Assembly (NCBI RefSeq): GCF_000285555.1
Contig: NZ_HE610998.1
Location: 58,184-122,183, forward strand
Direction: 5' to 3'
DNA: 64,000 nucleotides
DNA from: Kurthia massiliensis
GTDB lineage: Bacteria > Bacillota > Bacilli > Bacillales_A > Planococcaceae
This document shows positions 9,727-19,355 of this stretch, piece by piece. Position numbers and translations under genes: made by a program. The notes below the pieces were generated by a model. That model saw only the letters and a program-made list of their open reading frames with translations. It did no database searches and was not told the DNA's origin. How positions within the stretch are numbered: position 1 is the stretch's first letter; each line of letters starts with the position of its first letter.

Positions 9727-11304
9727 TTAGTTAATTGCTAATTTTTCTAAGTTCAATGAACCGTCCGGTAACAAGAAGATGCCATCTAAGTTCGATTTTT
9801 TACCGAAGATGTTATCTGGGTTTGAAATCGGTACCCACGGTTGATCTTCCCAAATTGTTTTTTGAACGGCCGTGTAAATCGATTGACGTTCTTCTTCATC
9901 AGACGTTTGGAGTGCTTTTTCTAAGCCTTTATCTACATCTGAATTTGAATAATAAGAAATGTTGTAAGAGTTTGGTGGGAATGAATCTTTTGCGAATAGT
10001 GGACGAATACCCCAGTCTGCTTCACCTGTTGATGGGCTCCAACCACCGAAGTATAATTCTACTTTCGCGTCTTTTTCATCTTCCACTGCCCATAATGCAT
10101 CTGCGAGGGCACCATTTTCCATCGGCTCTACTTTTACATCAATATTTACTTGTGCAAGAGATTGTTGAATAAACTCCATTGCTTTAATGTAATTCGTCGT
10201 ATTTGTTGCCCAAATTTTCGTTGAGAAGCCATCTTCAAGACCCGCTTCTTTTAATAACGCTTTCGCTTTTTCAACGTCATAAGGTTGCTCTGCTTGTGCA
10301 GCATAGAATTGTGTTTTTTCTGCAATGACAGATGTCGCTTTTTTCGCATAATCTGCATATACAACTTTAATTAAATCGTCTTTGTTAATCGCGTAGTTAA
10401 TTGCTTCACGCACCTTTGGATCGTCAAATGGTTTTTTCGATACGTTCATTGATAAATAATTCATAACAATTGAATCTGAGTTTTCAATATCAATGTCCGC
10501 TTTTTTCAGCGCATCAATTTGCTCTGTCGGAATTGGATAAGCAAAATCTGCTTCACCCGTTTGTAACATCGCTGTACGTGAACCGTTTTCAACGACTGGT
10601 TTAAACGTTAATGTGTCGGCAGCTGGCGCATCGCCCCAGTAATCTGCATTTTTCTTCACTTTAATAATGTCGCTTGAATCCCATGATTCAAATACGTACG
10701 GGCCTGTACCTACAGGTTTACGTGAAACATCGTCGCCACTTGATAACGATTTCGGACTTTGAATAATAGCGGCAGGGTGTGCAAAGTTATTGATCATCGA
10801 TGCAAATGAGTTTTTCAGTGTGAATTTCACTGTGTACTCATCGACAGCGTCAATTTTTTCGATATTTGAGAAAAGTGAATAACGCTTTAAGCCTTTACTT
10901 TCATCTGATACACGTTCGAAGTTCGTTTTGACCGCTTCGGCATTAAATGCTTCGCCATCATGGAACTTTACATCTTCGCGTAATGTGAATGTAAATTCTG
11001 TAGCATCTTTATTGACTTTATAGTCAGTGGCAAGTTTTGGTACGACTTTCATGTTTTCATCAAACGCTACTAACCCTTCCATCATTGTCTTTTGAACAGA
11101 ATTGTCTAACGTATTGTTCGAGTCTTGCGGGTCTAACGTGACAAAGTTTTGATTGACGGCAATCGTTAAATCTTTCCCAGCTTTTTTGCCTTCACTTTTA
11201 CTTTCATTTGAGCTATTTGAGTCTGAGCTACCACCACATGCTGCTAACACAACTGTGAGAAGCGCGACAATCAATAGCAAAAACGAAAAACGCATGTTCT
11301 TCAT
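9727..11304 (-). CDS. Extracellular solute-binding lipoprotein, GsiB-like (copy 1)
   Basis: A 525-aa family 5 solute-binding lipoprotein and the first gene of the transporter operon. The signal MKNMRFSFLLLIVALLTVVLAAC carries the lipobox VLAAC, followed by a Ser/Asn-rich linker. The same GsiB-type motifs as in its neighbour are present: MLQTGEADFAYPIPTEQ, ATNTTNYIKAMEFIQQSLAQ and GWSPSTGEADWGIRPLFA. A GGGGGG ribosome site lies eight bases before ATG. Two binding proteins per permease set could broaden ligand range, because the sequences differ mainly in surface regions. Regulation is not clear; a LacI-family gene lies upstream but is separated by a repeat element that probably terminates transcription. 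Confidence 0.9.
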   Translation of the reverse strand: MKNMRFSFLLLIVALLTVVLAACGGSSDSNSSNESKSEGKKAGKDLTIAVNQNFVTLDPQDSNNTLDNSVQKTMMEGLVAFDENMKVVPKLATDYKVNKDATEFTFTLREDVKFHDGEAFNAEAVKTNFERVSDESKGLKRYSLFSNIEKIDAVDEYTVKFTLKNSFASMINNFAHPAAIIQSPKSLSSGDDVSRKPVGTGPYVFESWDSSDIIKVKKNADYWGDAPAADTLTFKPVVENGSRTAMLQTGEADFAYPIPTEQIDALKKADIDIENSDSIVMNYLSMNVSKKPFDDPKVREAINYAINKDDLIKVVYADYAKKATSVIAEKTQFYAAQAEQPYDVEKAKALLKEAGLEDGFSTKIWATNTTNYIKAMEFIQQSLAQVNIDVKVEPMENGALADALWAVEDEKDAKVELYFGGWSPSTGEADWGIRPLFAKDSFPPNSYNISYYSNSDVDKGLEKALQTSDEEERQSIYTAVQKTIWEDQPWVPISNPDNIFGKKSNLDGIFLLPDGSLNLEKLAIN

Positions 11305-11474
11305 AAAATCCCCCCTACTGTTTCTTTCACATGGCCTTTTAAAATTCCATGATTTTACATATCTACCCTTTTTCTTCGCTTATCGAAACATATTTTTGCT
11401 GATTTTTCTAAATTTCCAAGCGTTTTTTAGTAGTAAACGAGCTAAAAATGGTGAGAACGATTTTTAGACAATTT

Positions 11475-11613
11475 AAAAGAGGCTGGGACAAAACAGTTCA
11501 TTTTCCTTTTTTTAGTGTTCGCAACAAAAAACCGGAACCGCGCCCCAGCGCGATTCCGGTTTTTCTTATGCTCATTTGAGATCGTGTTTTTACACTTATG
11601 TCCCAGCCTCTTT
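11475..11613 (-). repeat. GAGGCTGGGACA nested-hairpin repeat, copy 1
   Basis: The outer arms AAAAGAGGCTGGGACA and TGTCCCAGCCTCTTT pair across about 139 bp. Inside lies a second hairpin, AACCGGAACCGCGC / GCGCGATTCCGGTT, flanked by T-runs on both strands. Relative to the other copies this one is inverted. It separates the LacI-family gene from the transporter operon, both on the minus strand, so it probably terminates the regulator transcript. The rest of 11305-11474 is AT-rich upstream DNA of the binding-protein gene; I see no convincing promoter or riboswitch there. Confidence 0.9.
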
Positions 11614-11623
11614 CCCTATTATG

Positions 11624-12646
11624 CTATGCTTCTATATTTTCTGCATTGTAAATTGGACTATCTGTATAGTAATACGTTTCTGCAGGCAATTTTTTTTGCG
11701 TCGCTAAAAATAAACGTTTTACTGCCTCTTCACACTGCATTGCTAAATCTTGACCGATTGTAAAGTCGACTTTCCCTGTTTTTAATAAGTCGACAATTTC
11801 AAGTGGTGTATCATGCGCGCAAACGCGAATATCTCTATCTGCAAATGGCGCTAATGCCTCTACACATGCATCGATATGTAAATTTACCATATATACATAT
11901 TGAATATTCAAATTGTTTTGTACTTCTTTCGTGATGATTTCATATGTCTTGTCACGGTCATTATATGTCTCGACAGCCGTACATTTCAACATCGGTTTTA
12001 CTTCTTGTAAATGCTCAATAAAACCTTTCACACGCATGTAGTGTGATGAATATTCACGACTACTATAAACAATTAATACTTCCTCATTTGCACGCATATA
12101 TTTACTCAACATTTCCGCAGCAACACGTCCTGCCTTCGTCGCATTTTCCCCTATAAATACGGCACGTTGAGATTCACGTACATCTGAATTGAATGTAATA
12201 ACAGGTATATGTTTTTCAACGAGTAAGCCAATCATATATCGAACACGATCGTCTTCAGCACCACATAGTGCAACGCCGTCTACTTGTTCGTCTAGCGCTC
12301 GTTTTAGCATATCGACACATTGCGTGACGTCATGCTGGGCATATATCCATTTTTGAATGTGTACATTGTAGTCTTCTAAAGCAATTTGTGCACGATCAAG
12401 CCCTTCTTCAAAATGCGTTAACACATAACCTTCCCAATTTGGCACGATAACAACATAATTTTTGCGCTTTGAGCTAAGCGCTAATGCACTGGCCGCCTTG
12501 TTCGGTTTATAGTTTAACTCTTTAATGACCGCTAATACTTTCTTTCGTACGTCTTCTTTGACGTATGCGCGATTGTGTAATACACGATCGACAGTTCCGA
12601 CAGATACTCCTGATTTTTCAGCGATCATTTTAATTGTGGCACGCAT
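11624..12646 (-). CDS. LacI-family transcriptional regulator
   Basis: A 340-aa repressor-type regulator. Residues 4-50 form the LacI helix-turn-helix (IKMIAEKSGVSVGTVDRVLH, then the hinge segment NYKPNKAASAL). The remainder is a periplasmic-binding-protein-like sugar domain. The VGTVDRVLHNR variant belongs to a LacI subgroup usually linked to sugar or sugar-acid ABC systems rather than to the RbsR type. It lies between ptsI/nag genes upstream and the peptide transporter downstream, so its target is not obvious. Its own promoter (12700-12728) is followed by a CG-centred operator-like site at 12672, suggesting autoregulation. Confidence 0.85.
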   Translation of the reverse strand: MRATIKMIAEKSGVSVGTVDRVLHNRAYVKEDVRKKVLAVIKELNYKPNKAASALALSSKRKNYVVIVPNWEGYVLTHFEEGLDRAQIALEDYNVHIQKWIYAQHDVTQCVDMLKRALDEQVDGVALCGAEDDRVRYMIGLLVEKHIPVITFNSDVRESQRAVFIGENATKAGRVAAEMLSKYMRANEEVLIVYSSREYSSHYMRVKGFIEHLQEVKPMLKCTAVETYNDRDKTYEIITKEVQNNLNIQYVYMVNLHIDACVEALAPFADRDIRVCAHDTPLEIVDLLKTGKVDFTIGQDLAMQCEEAVKRLFLATQKKLPAETYYYTDSPIYNAENIEA

Positions 12647-12671
12647 TTTATCACTCCTCCAAAATCCTTTT

Positions 12672-12728
12672 TGAAACGCTTACATTTTGTACTTGATAAA
12701 TTTTATTAATTGTCAGCTGTCTTGTCAA
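12672..12728 (-). promoter_or_regulatory. Promoter and CG-centred operator of the LacI-family gene
   Basis: On the minus strand TTGACA (12723-12728) and TAAAAT (12700-12705) are separated by exactly 17 bases. Downstream, TGAAACGCTTACA (12672-12684, plus strand) is an imperfect CG-centred palindrome of LacI/CcpA type, close to a cre site but one base short of the usual spacing. Position below the start site suits repression. Confidence 0.6.
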
Positions 12729-12891
12729 TGATATTTACATAAATAAGTACAGAATATAATACAGTTAAGCGATTCGCATCCATGAAAGTAAATAAACTAA
12801 TTATTTCTATATATCAAAAAGATATATAATTAGGTATTTTTATTACTTATTTTAAGTGCTGTTATGTTACTGTTTGTAGCGTCCCCATTAA

Positions 12892-12918
12892 AAAAGAACC
12901 ACATGACATGGTTCTTTT
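12892..12918 (-). terminator. Terminator after ptsI
   Basis: AAAAGAACCA / TGGTTCTTTT stem immediately behind the ptsI stop, followed by T residues on the minus strand. A separate inverted repeat TATATATC-AAAAA-GATATATA lies at 12808-12828 in the AT-rich gap; its role is unknown. Confidence 0.75.
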
Positions 12919-14625
12919 CTACAATGATCGTTTCACGAGTGCTAAAACGTCGTCTGCTGTGCCACATTGAAGTGCTTCTGTAGCGATTTCTTGCCACGCT
13001 TGTTGATCGAGTGTTTTTAGTTGGGCACGTGTTTTTAAAATCGTCGTTGCGCTCATTGAAAATTCATCTAGTCCTAATCCTAATAACAACGGTACGGCCC
13101 ATTCATCTCCGGCCATTTCACCACACATACCTACCCATTTTCCTTGTTCATGTGCGGCGTCGATAACCATTTTGATGAGGCGCAAAATTGCAGGGTTATA
13201 CGGTTGATACAAATAAGATACGTGTTCATTCATGCGATCTGCAGCGAATGTATATTGAATTAAATCGTTCGTGCCGATAGAGAAGAAATCGACTTCTTTC
13301 GCGAAGACGCTTGCCATCACAGCAGTTGATGGAATTTCAACCATCATCCCGACGTCAATCGGCGCTGTTTCAACGTTAGCAGCGGTTAGCTTCTCTCGCT
13401 CCTCGTCTAACATCGATTTTGCTTGGCGAAATTCTTCTAATGTCGCAATCATCGGAAACATAATTTTTAAATTGCCATATATAGACGCTCGTAATAATGC
13501 TCGAAGTTGCGTACGAAACAGTTCCGGTCGCGCAAAACATAAGCGGATAGCACGTTGACCTAAAAATGGATTGGATTCTTCGGTTAACGGCAAATACGGC
13601 AGTTGTTTATCGCCACCAATATCTAATGTTCGCACGATAACCGGTTTACCATTCATCCCTACTAACACTTTTTTGTATGCGGTAACTTGTTCTTCCTCCG
13701 TTGGCATCATTTCGCGTCCCATATATAAAAATTCAGTACGATATAGCCCAATGCCCTCACTACCGTTTTCTAACACGCCCGCCAAATCGTCTGGCGTACC
13801 TATGTTAGCACCCAGCTCTACATGGACACCATCTCTCGTCACAGTCGGCTCATGTAAAAGCGTCGCCCATCCATCCCGTTCCGTCGCATAATGTTGTGCT
13901 TGCATGCGATAATGCGCCAATGTAGCGTCATCTGGCTGTACGATGACGATGCCATTGATGCCATCAATGATGACACAATCACCTTTTGCTACCACTTGTG
14001 TCGCATTCGTCGTACCGACGACAGCCGGTATTTCTAGTGAGCGCGCCATGATTGCAGAATGAGACGTTTTGCCGCCAATATTCGTAATAAATCCTCGTAC
14101 AAATTGTCGATTAAGCTGTGCTGTATCTGACGGTGTTAAATCATTTGCGATGACGATTGCTTCTTCATGAATCGTGCTCGGATTTGGCAATGTCACGTGC
14201 AATAAATGTGCTTTAATACGCTTTGAGACATCTCGAATATCTGCAGCACGTTCACGCATATAGTCATTGTCCATAGCATCAAACATCGTCGCAAATGTTT
14301 CTAAAACGTCATCTACGGCATACGCCGCATTCAATTGTTCGTCTGTAATTTTTTGTTTTACAGGCGTGAGCAATTCCGGATCACGTGCAACGAGTACATG
14401 CGCTTCAAAAATGGCCGCTGCCTCCGTACCTAATGTATCTGCTGTACGTTGTTGAATCACCATTAACTCCGTTGTCGTTTTCGTCAGCGCTTGTTCCAAT
14501 TGTGCAAGTTCATCCGCTACGTCTGTCACAGTTGTACGTTGGACGGTTAAATCTGGTTCTACGAGGAGATATGCGGTGCCAATGGCGATGCCGCTAGATG
14601 CTGCAATACCTTGTAATGTCTTCAT
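12919..14625 (-). CDS. ptsI: PTS enzyme I (phosphoenolpyruvate-protein phosphotransferase)
   Basis: A 568-aa cytoplasmic enzyme I that transfers phosphate from PEP to HPr for sugar uptake. The N-terminal [11 protein letters not shown] start, the active-site loop [21 protein letters not shown] (phospho-accepting His189), the PEP-binding barrel motif [11 protein letters not shown] and the C-terminal signature [18 protein letters not shown] and CGEMAGD are all intact. Length is normal. Unusually, ptsH is not adjacent; the gene follows nagB by 24 bases, behind the decayed nagA. It may therefore be co-transcribed with amino-sugar genes. The start lies behind GAGGCTAGCTAC. Confidence 0.95.
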   Translation of the reverse strand: MKTLQGIAASSGIAIGTAYLLVEPDLTVQRTTVTDVADELAQLEQALTKTTTELMVIQQRTADTLGTEAAAIFEAHVLVARDPELLTPVKQKITDEQLNAAYAVDDVLETFATMFDAMDNDYMRERAADIRDVSKRIKAHLLHVTLPNPSTIHEEAIVIANDLTPSDTAQLNRQFVRGFITNIGGKTSHSAIMARSLEIPAVVGTTNATQVVAKGDCVIIDGINGIVIVQPDDATLAHYRMQAQHYATERDGWATLLHEPTVTRDGVHVELGANIGTPDDLAGVLENGSEGIGLYRTEFLYMGREMMPTEEEQVTAYKKVLVGMNGKPVIVRTLDIGGDKQLPYLPLTEESNPFLGQRAIRLCFARPELFRTQLRALLRASIYGNLKIMFPMIATLEEFRQAKSMLDEEREKLTAANVETAPIDVGMMVEIPSTAVMASVFAKEVDFFSIGTNDLIQYTFAADRMNEHVSYLYQPYNPAILRLIKMVIDAAHEQGKWVGMCGEMAGDEWAVPLLLGLGLDEFSMSATTILKTRAQLKTLDQQAWQEIATEALQCGTADDVLALVKRSL

Positions 14626-14649
14626 GTAGCTAGCCTCTTTTCTATCAAA

Positions 14650-15342
14650 TCATGGTTGTAAGTCCGTTAAAACGATGACTTGTGGATGTTTCGTTAATAC
14701 CGTTGCTGGTACGTCTTCAGTATACATACCTTCTAATACTTGATTTAAAACAGCTCTTTTCGATTCCCCAGTCGCAATTAATAAAATACACGTAGCGCGC
14801 ATAATAGAAGAAATCCCCATCGTTAGCGCCTCTGTCGGTACATCATCAATCGTTTCAAAATAACGTGCATTCGCTTTTCTCGTCGACTCTGATAACGTCA
14901 CAACATGCGTCGTTGAATCAAAAGGTGTACCCGGTTCATTAAATCCAATATGCCCGTTCACACCAATGCCTAACAATTGAAAATCTAACGGATGACGCGC
15001 TAGCAATGCTTCATAGCGCACGGCTTCTGCTGTCGCATCTGCCGCTGAACCGTCCGGCAAGTAAGAGGCCGCAAATGGTTTAGCGGCAAAAAGTTGTTCA
15101 TGCATATAATAATGATAGCTTTCTGGATTCGTAGCACTCAACCCTACATATTCGTCTAAGTTGAAACTAATCGCATCTGAGAAATCAATATCGGTTTCAC
15201 GTAGGTATGCATACAGTGGCTCCATCGTACCGCCAGTCGCTAAACCAAACGTTTTAGCGCCATCTGCTTTGACTTGTTTTATTAAAGTAATCGCACGTTC
15301 ATACAATGCTTTTGTTGATTGAAATCGTTCTACTTGAATCAT
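14650..15342 (-). CDS. nagB: Glucosamine-6-phosphate deaminase NagB
   Basis: A 230-aa enzyme converting glucosamine 6-phosphate to fructose 6-phosphate and ammonia. Motifs FGLATGGTMEPLY (phosphate loop), SFNLDEYVGL (catalytic Asp), LLGIGVNGHIGFNEPGTPF (catalytic Glu/His loop) and LTMGISSIM are conserved. I start at the ATG at 15342, which has AAGGAGC about nine bases upstream and matches the short N-terminus of Bacillus NagB; an upstream in-frame start would add 15 unconserved residues. It lies between the nagA remnant and ptsI, so it may now serve glucosamine rather than N-acetylglucosamine catabolism. Confidence 0.93.
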   Translation of the reverse strand: MIQVERFQSTKALYERAITLIKQVKADGAKTFGLATGGTMEPLYAYLRETDIDFSDAISFNLDEYVGLSATNPESYHYYMHEQLFAAKPFAASYLPDGSAADATAEAVRYEALLARHPLDFQLLGIGVNGHIGFNEPGTPFDSTTHVVTLSESTRKANARYFETIDDVPTEALTMGISSIMRATCILLIATGESKRAVLNQVLEGMYTEDVPATVLTKHPQVIVLTDLQP

Positions 15343-15414
15343 GCCATTACGCTCCTTCCCATCTTTTGAAATCCATCCATTAACCATTGATCGTCAACAA
15401 CCCTTCATAAAGTT

Positions 15415-15976
15415 TTATTGTGTTGCATCGTAAACAGTCTGACCACGTTTAATCGTTTTTTGTACGACTAATGCTTCGTTCATTAACACAATATCTGCAC
15501 CGATACGAATACATCCTTTCGACGCTAATCTGAGCTGCTGTGCTGCGTTAAAACTCGACATTTGCACGAGTTCTTCTAGCAAGCAGCCGGTTGCTTCATA
15601 CATGTTGCGCACGGCTTGGTCCATCGTTAATACGCTCCCTGCTAAAGCATCGTTATCTAAATGCACACCTGCTTCAGTGACGCGAACGGTTTGACCCCTA
15701 AATTGTAATCGTCATAAGCCATACCTTTTGCGCGCATCGCATCCGTAATTAAAATAATACCTGATGCACCTTTCATTCGATGAGCAAATTTGACAGCATC
15801 GCGATGTGCATATGCATATCAATGAAGCCCGACATTATGTATTGACCTGTACCATCAATGACGACATCCGCATCGCTTATCATATGACCTAATTGTTGAA
15901 TACGGCCATGTTCTATTAAAATATTCGCTTGTTGACGATCATTCGCATTAATCATCGTCGCATGTTTAATCAGCAT
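15415..15976 (-). pseudogene. nagA: N-acetylglucosamine-6-phosphate deacetylase remnant with internal deletion
   Basis: The first ~55 codons match a NagA N-terminus, ending in the metal-binding GFIDMHMH. The text then jumps, one frame over, to HRDAVKFAHRMKGAS and LITDAMRAKGM, which belong near residue 270 of a normal ~380-aa NagA. The central barrel, with most metal and substrate residues, is gone. A second lesion, loss of one G in a GGGG run near 15697, shifts the frame again; restoring it yields LGGQTVRVTEAGVHLDNDALAGSVLTM up to the natural C-terminus. So there is one large deletion and at least two frame changes. It cannot make a working enzyme. nagB downstream stays intact. Confidence 0.88.
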
Positions 15977-16399
15977 CGTCACGATGAGCCACTCTCTATT
16001 TTTCAATAGCAATTTTATTAATCGTTCCTATTTACTTCATAACCTATATTGCGACAATATATCTTTCCACTAATCGTACGTATCGACGGATAGAATAATC
16101 GATGATGCTTACTCATATGATGTTCGTCTGTGCTGCTTCACTATTTTTCAGTGCTTAGTATTAGTATACATATTTCAACGAAGCAAGATAGCGTTTTAAT
16201 GCGAATATCAACAAAAAAATTACATTTCAAACAAATTCTGTTAGTATATGATTCTTATTTTACGCGAATAATATATAGAAGGAAAATGATATAAAAAATT
16301 GTACGTTATCAATGGTATATCATCCACATTGAAATAAACGTATTAAAAGCAAGTTTTTTTTGTTATAATATACCAACACTATCTTTGGAGGATTACCAA
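15977..16399. promoter_or_regulatory. Divergent intergenic region between nagA remnant and NlpC/P60 gene
   Basis: About 420 bp of AT-rich DNA. TATAAT at 16364-16369 lies about 30 bases before the start at 16400 and is the likely -10 of the NlpC/P60-type gene; no good -35 box is visible. GGAGG at 16387-16391 is its ribosome site. I see no clear NagR-type operator on the nagA side. Confidence 0.5.
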
Positions 16400-17317
16400 A
16401 TGTTTAAAAAAATAATCGGCGGTGCGTTATTTGCAACGAGCCTTTGTGCAGTTGCACTGACAGCTAACACAGAATCAGCCAGCGCCATTTCAAATTCGGA
16501 AGCATACTATTCTAAATTAGAATATAAAGACGTCACACACGATGAAGAACGTTTAATTAGCCCAAAAACGAGCGTAACGATTCAATCGGTCGAGGCGACG
16601 AAACAATTACGTAGTACGAGTTTAGTACTATATCCAAAAAACCAAACACTTATTTCACGCGATCGTTCTGGACAAGCGGAAGTAGGTCTTCGTACAACGA
16701 CGAATGGACAAGCGTACGGCTTCGTGACGCAACTTAATAAATATTCGAACTCAACGTATCGTACGGTGAAAAAAGGCGGTACACAAACATTCTATACACC
16801 GACTGGCATTAAAGTTGTGACGGGCTATACGAAAGCTGGCGGCAACTTATATTTCAAATGGCAAGGTAATAAAGCGGTCATCAAATCAAAAGGATATGAT
16901 GTCGTCTACAATGATGCAAAAAAAACAGCAGACACTGTGCGTAAATATGATCGTTCTAAAACGAAAACGACTGGCACAAAAGTCGACAAGTTATTACACG
17001 AAGCGAAGCGTCTATCAGGCGGTCGCTACGTTTACAATGGGCAATCTATTTTCTACGGTTTAGATTGTGCTACATACACACGAAAAATTTACTTAAATGC
17101 GCTCGGCAAAGATATCGGTTCTACGACGAAAGCTCAAGCGACACGTGCAGTAAAAACACGTACGGTGAAAAATGCGCAACCTGGCGATATTTTATACGAT
17201 GGCAAAGGCCATGTAGGTATTTATATGGGTGATGGTAAAGCGTACGATATGTTAGTTGGCGGTGCAAAATTACGTCCGCTTAGTCATTGGAAATGGACTG
17301 TAGCATTAGCTTATTAA
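16400..17317 (+). CDS. Secreted NlpC/P60-like peptidase
   Basis: A 305-aa exported protein. The signal peptide MFKKIIGGALFATSLCAVAL runs to about SASA (residue 29). The middle (65-185) is Lys/Thr-rich with no domain I recognise. The C-terminal ~110 residues look like an NlpC/P60 fold: GGRYVYNG, the nucleophile in YGLDCATYTRK (Cys223), QPGDILYDGKGHVGIYMGDGK with His271. NlpC/P60 enzymes cut peptidoglycan stem peptides. The ATG at 16400 is used because GGAGG lies eight bases upstream; an in-frame TTG at 16385 lies before that site. It is monocistronic, with its own terminator. Confidence 0.8.
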   Translation: MFKKIIGGALFATSLCAVALTANTESASAISNSEAYYSKLEYKDVTHDEERLISPKTSVTIQSVEATKQLRSTSLVLYPKNQTLISRDRSGQAEVGLRTTTNGQAYGFVTQLNKYSNSTYRTVKKGGTQTFYTPTGIKVVTGYTKAGGNLYFKWQGNKAVIKSKGYDVVYNDAKKTADTVRKYDRSKTKTTGTKVDKLLHEAKRLSGGRYVYNGQSIFYGLDCATYTRKIYLNALGKDIGSTTKAQATRAVKTRTVKNAQPGDILYDGKGHVGIYMGDGKAYDMLVGGAKLRPLSHWKWTVALAY

Positions 17318-17352
17318 AAAAAGCGTCTAGCAATAGCTAGACGTCTTTTTTA
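17316..17352 (+). terminator. Terminator after NlpC/P60 gene
   Basis: GCGTCTAGC / GCTAGACGT stem with AATA loop followed by six T residues. Confidence 0.88.
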
Positions 17353-17439
17353 CAGTAAATATACAAATAATTCCACACAACCTTCTTTTTGATATACAAT
17401 AAGCGTAACAACTATTTGCGAGAAAGGGTGATTGAAACG

Positions 17440-18039
17440 ATGGGATTTCAGCTCGAATCTCCGTTTATTGATGATTATTTAAAATCAAGCGACATTATTG
17501 ACTACGATAACCCAAAAATTGAGGCGTTACTCGAATCATTACACGTTCGTTCATTACCTGAAGTAGACAAAGTGCGTATGTGCTATGAATATGTCCGCGA
17601 TGAAATTGGGCATTCATGGGACGATCAAACGCATACCGTTACATTAACGGCATCAGAAGTCGTAGCGCATAAAACGGGCATTTGTTATGCGAAAGCCAAT
17701 TTATTAGCTGCATTACTTCGAAAAGAAGGCATTCCGAGTGGCTTTTGCTATCAACGATTAATGTTGTTTGATGAACCAGCGCAAGGTTTTTATTTACATG
17801 CATTTAACGCCGCTTATTTACCTTCCTTAAAACGTTGGATTTATATCGATGCGCGTGGAAACGTTGCGACAGATTTTTCTATCGAAACGCCTGCACTCGC
17901 TTTCACACCAGATGAAAGTGTTGGTGAAAAAACGTATGAAACGGTTTTTACAGCACCAAATGACAAAACGATTGATGTGTTAAGGTCAGCAGATGATGCA
18001 CTCGATATGTATGCTAACCAATTGCCCGATACGTTATAA
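17440..18039 (+). CDS. Transglutaminase-like superfamily protein
   Basis: A 199-aa cytoplasmic protein with a transglutaminase/protease-like core. The catalytic triad is visible as Cys in KTGICYAKANLLAALLRKEG, His in FYLHAFNAAYL and Asp in WIYIDARGNV. The pattern of bacterial Transglut_core proteins (cysteine-bearing helix, then two strands) is well kept. Such stand-alone proteins have unclear substrates. The start ATG at 17440 follows GAAAGGGTG; the frame extends upstream without a better start. It is flanked by the NlpC/P60 terminator upstream and repeat copy 2 downstream, so it is monocistronic. Confidence 0.8.
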   Translation: MGFQLESPFIDDYLKSSDIIDYDNPKIEALLESLHVRSLPEVDKVRMCYEYVRDEIGHSWDDQTHTVTLTASEVVAHKTGICYAKANLLAALLRKEGIPSGFCYQRLMLFDEPAQGFYLHAFNAAYLPSLKRWIYIDARGNVATDFSIETPALAFTPDESVGEKTYETVFTAPNDKTIDVLRSADDALDMYANQLPDTL

Positions 18040-18046
18040 CGAATAG

Positions 18047-18184
18047 AAGAGGCTGGGACATAAGTGTAAAAACACGATCTCAAATGAGCATAAGAAAAAC
18101 CGGAATCGCGCTGTGGCGCGGTTCCGGTTTTTTGTTGCGAACACTAAAAAAGGAAAATGAAATGTTTTGTCCCAGCCTCTTTTT
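18047..18184 (+). repeat. GAGGCTGGGACA nested-hairpin repeat, copy 2
   Basis: Outer arms AAGAGGCTGGGACA and TGTCCCAGCCTCTT, plus the inner hairpin AACCGGAATCGCGC / GCGCGGTTCCGGTT followed by T6. Nearly identical to copies 1 and 4. It lies between a plus-strand gene end and the minus-strand acyl-CoA ligase relic, so it can act as a bidirectional terminator. Confidence 0.92.
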
Positions 18185-18185
18185 C

Positions 18186-19226
18186 TTATGATGAATGTAC
18201 TTTTAATAAATGCTTCATTAATTTTCCAGATGAATTTCGTGGGAAATGTTGTACGTTTTCAAATGCGGCTGGTACTTTGTATGAAGCTAAATAGCGTAAA
18301 CAATGTTCTCGAATTATATCCGCACAAAGCGCTTCTCCCGTACTGCCAACTAGTAACTCACACCATCTGTATCTACAATCCGAATCATCGTCGCTTCATT
18401 AATCGCTTTCCCGACTGACGCGCTATGTTCGATTTGTTCATCATATAACGTCGTCGCACATGGACCGTTTCCGTCTGTCCATAACAATTTTGTAATGCAA
18501 CCGTTGGAAATTGTAGACGGAGACGTTCAATCAATGAAACAGGCATTGGTGCCGTCGCATATGTACATAAACGTAAATGAGGCATATATGTCGGTTGGAA
18601 TATTGGTTGTTGAATGAGTAATTCATACATCATCGGTACGCCAAAAAATACGGTTGCTTTCGTTTCATGTAACCAGCGCGGTACATTACGTGCCGAAAAA
18701 CCACCTCTAATATGAACATACTGCCTGCTAATAACGCTAGATTTAAAAAGACATGTCGCCCGGCACAATGAAATAGTGGTGTGCATAACCCCTTTTGGGC
18801 GCCCAGTCGTACCCGATGTGTAAATAACGACAATCATATCTTCAAGTCGTAATGGCATTTCTTTAAATGTAAGCGTTCCCTTAAAAATTCATGATGACGA
18901 ATCGATTGTCCACTAAGGGCATGTCGTCGCCAGTTTATGTGTAAGATGTGTTTGTGTAATAACAGTACACGCTTTAGATTGCGTTAAAATATATGTAATT
19001 TCATTCGTCGTTAGTTTTGTATTAATAGGCATTGCAATATAACCTGCGTATTGAATCGCTAAATAAGCAATCGGTAATGTCACGTCATTATCCATCAACA
19101 TGCCAATGACAGCATGTTTTTCAAAACGTTGATGCTGTAAAAATGCATCTAAGATCGCACACGTTGAAATACAGTTCGATATGTTACATGCACATTCCGA
19201 CACGATCTGCATATCGTTCAGCTTCT
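18186..19226 (-). pseudogene. Second long-chain acyl-CoA ligase, heavily decayed
   Basis: Fragments in several minus-strand frames align in order with the ligase at 3-1487. They are VIGMLMDNDVTLPIAYLAIQ and AMPINTKLTTNEITYI (around 19010-19130), IYTSGTTGRPKGVM (18800), CTPLFHCAGRHVFL in another frame, TKATVFFGVPMMYELL, APMPVSLIERLRLQFP and YGQTET. Frame changes lead to SASVGKAINEATMIRIVD, then LASYKVPAAF and the terminal PRNSSGKLMKHLL. About 27 codons after the A3 motif are missing, and so is the whole GDL...RGGENVYP region. At least three frameshifts and three deletions make it non-functional. The true left edge upstream of 19212 is uncertain. Confidence 0.85.
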
Positions 19227-19289
19227 ATTTTTAATAAGAACGGCATACATTGTAATGCCATAAATACAGCTCTTTCTAAACAATTGATG

Positions 19290-19326
19290 AAAAAAGAGCC
19301 TATCTCGCTATTTAGCGGTAGACTCT
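19290..19326 (-). terminator. Terminator after the orphan HTH gene
   Basis: On the minus strand GAGTCTACCGCTA pairs imperfectly with TAGCGAGATAGGCTC and is followed by six T residues. Confidence 0.6.
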
Positions 19327-19355
19327 ATTGCTTCGTTCAAACATGTAGTTGTTCC

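Noticed and set aside
12808..12828. TATATATC-AAAAA-GATATATA inverted repeat as an operator
   Set aside because: It lies upstream of the LacI-family promoter, is pure AT and has no match to a known binding site; kept only as a note.
15415..16012. Two separate short genes in the nagA region
   Set aside because: Both match parts of one NagA in order and in the right orientation; the text between them also matches NagA in other frames.
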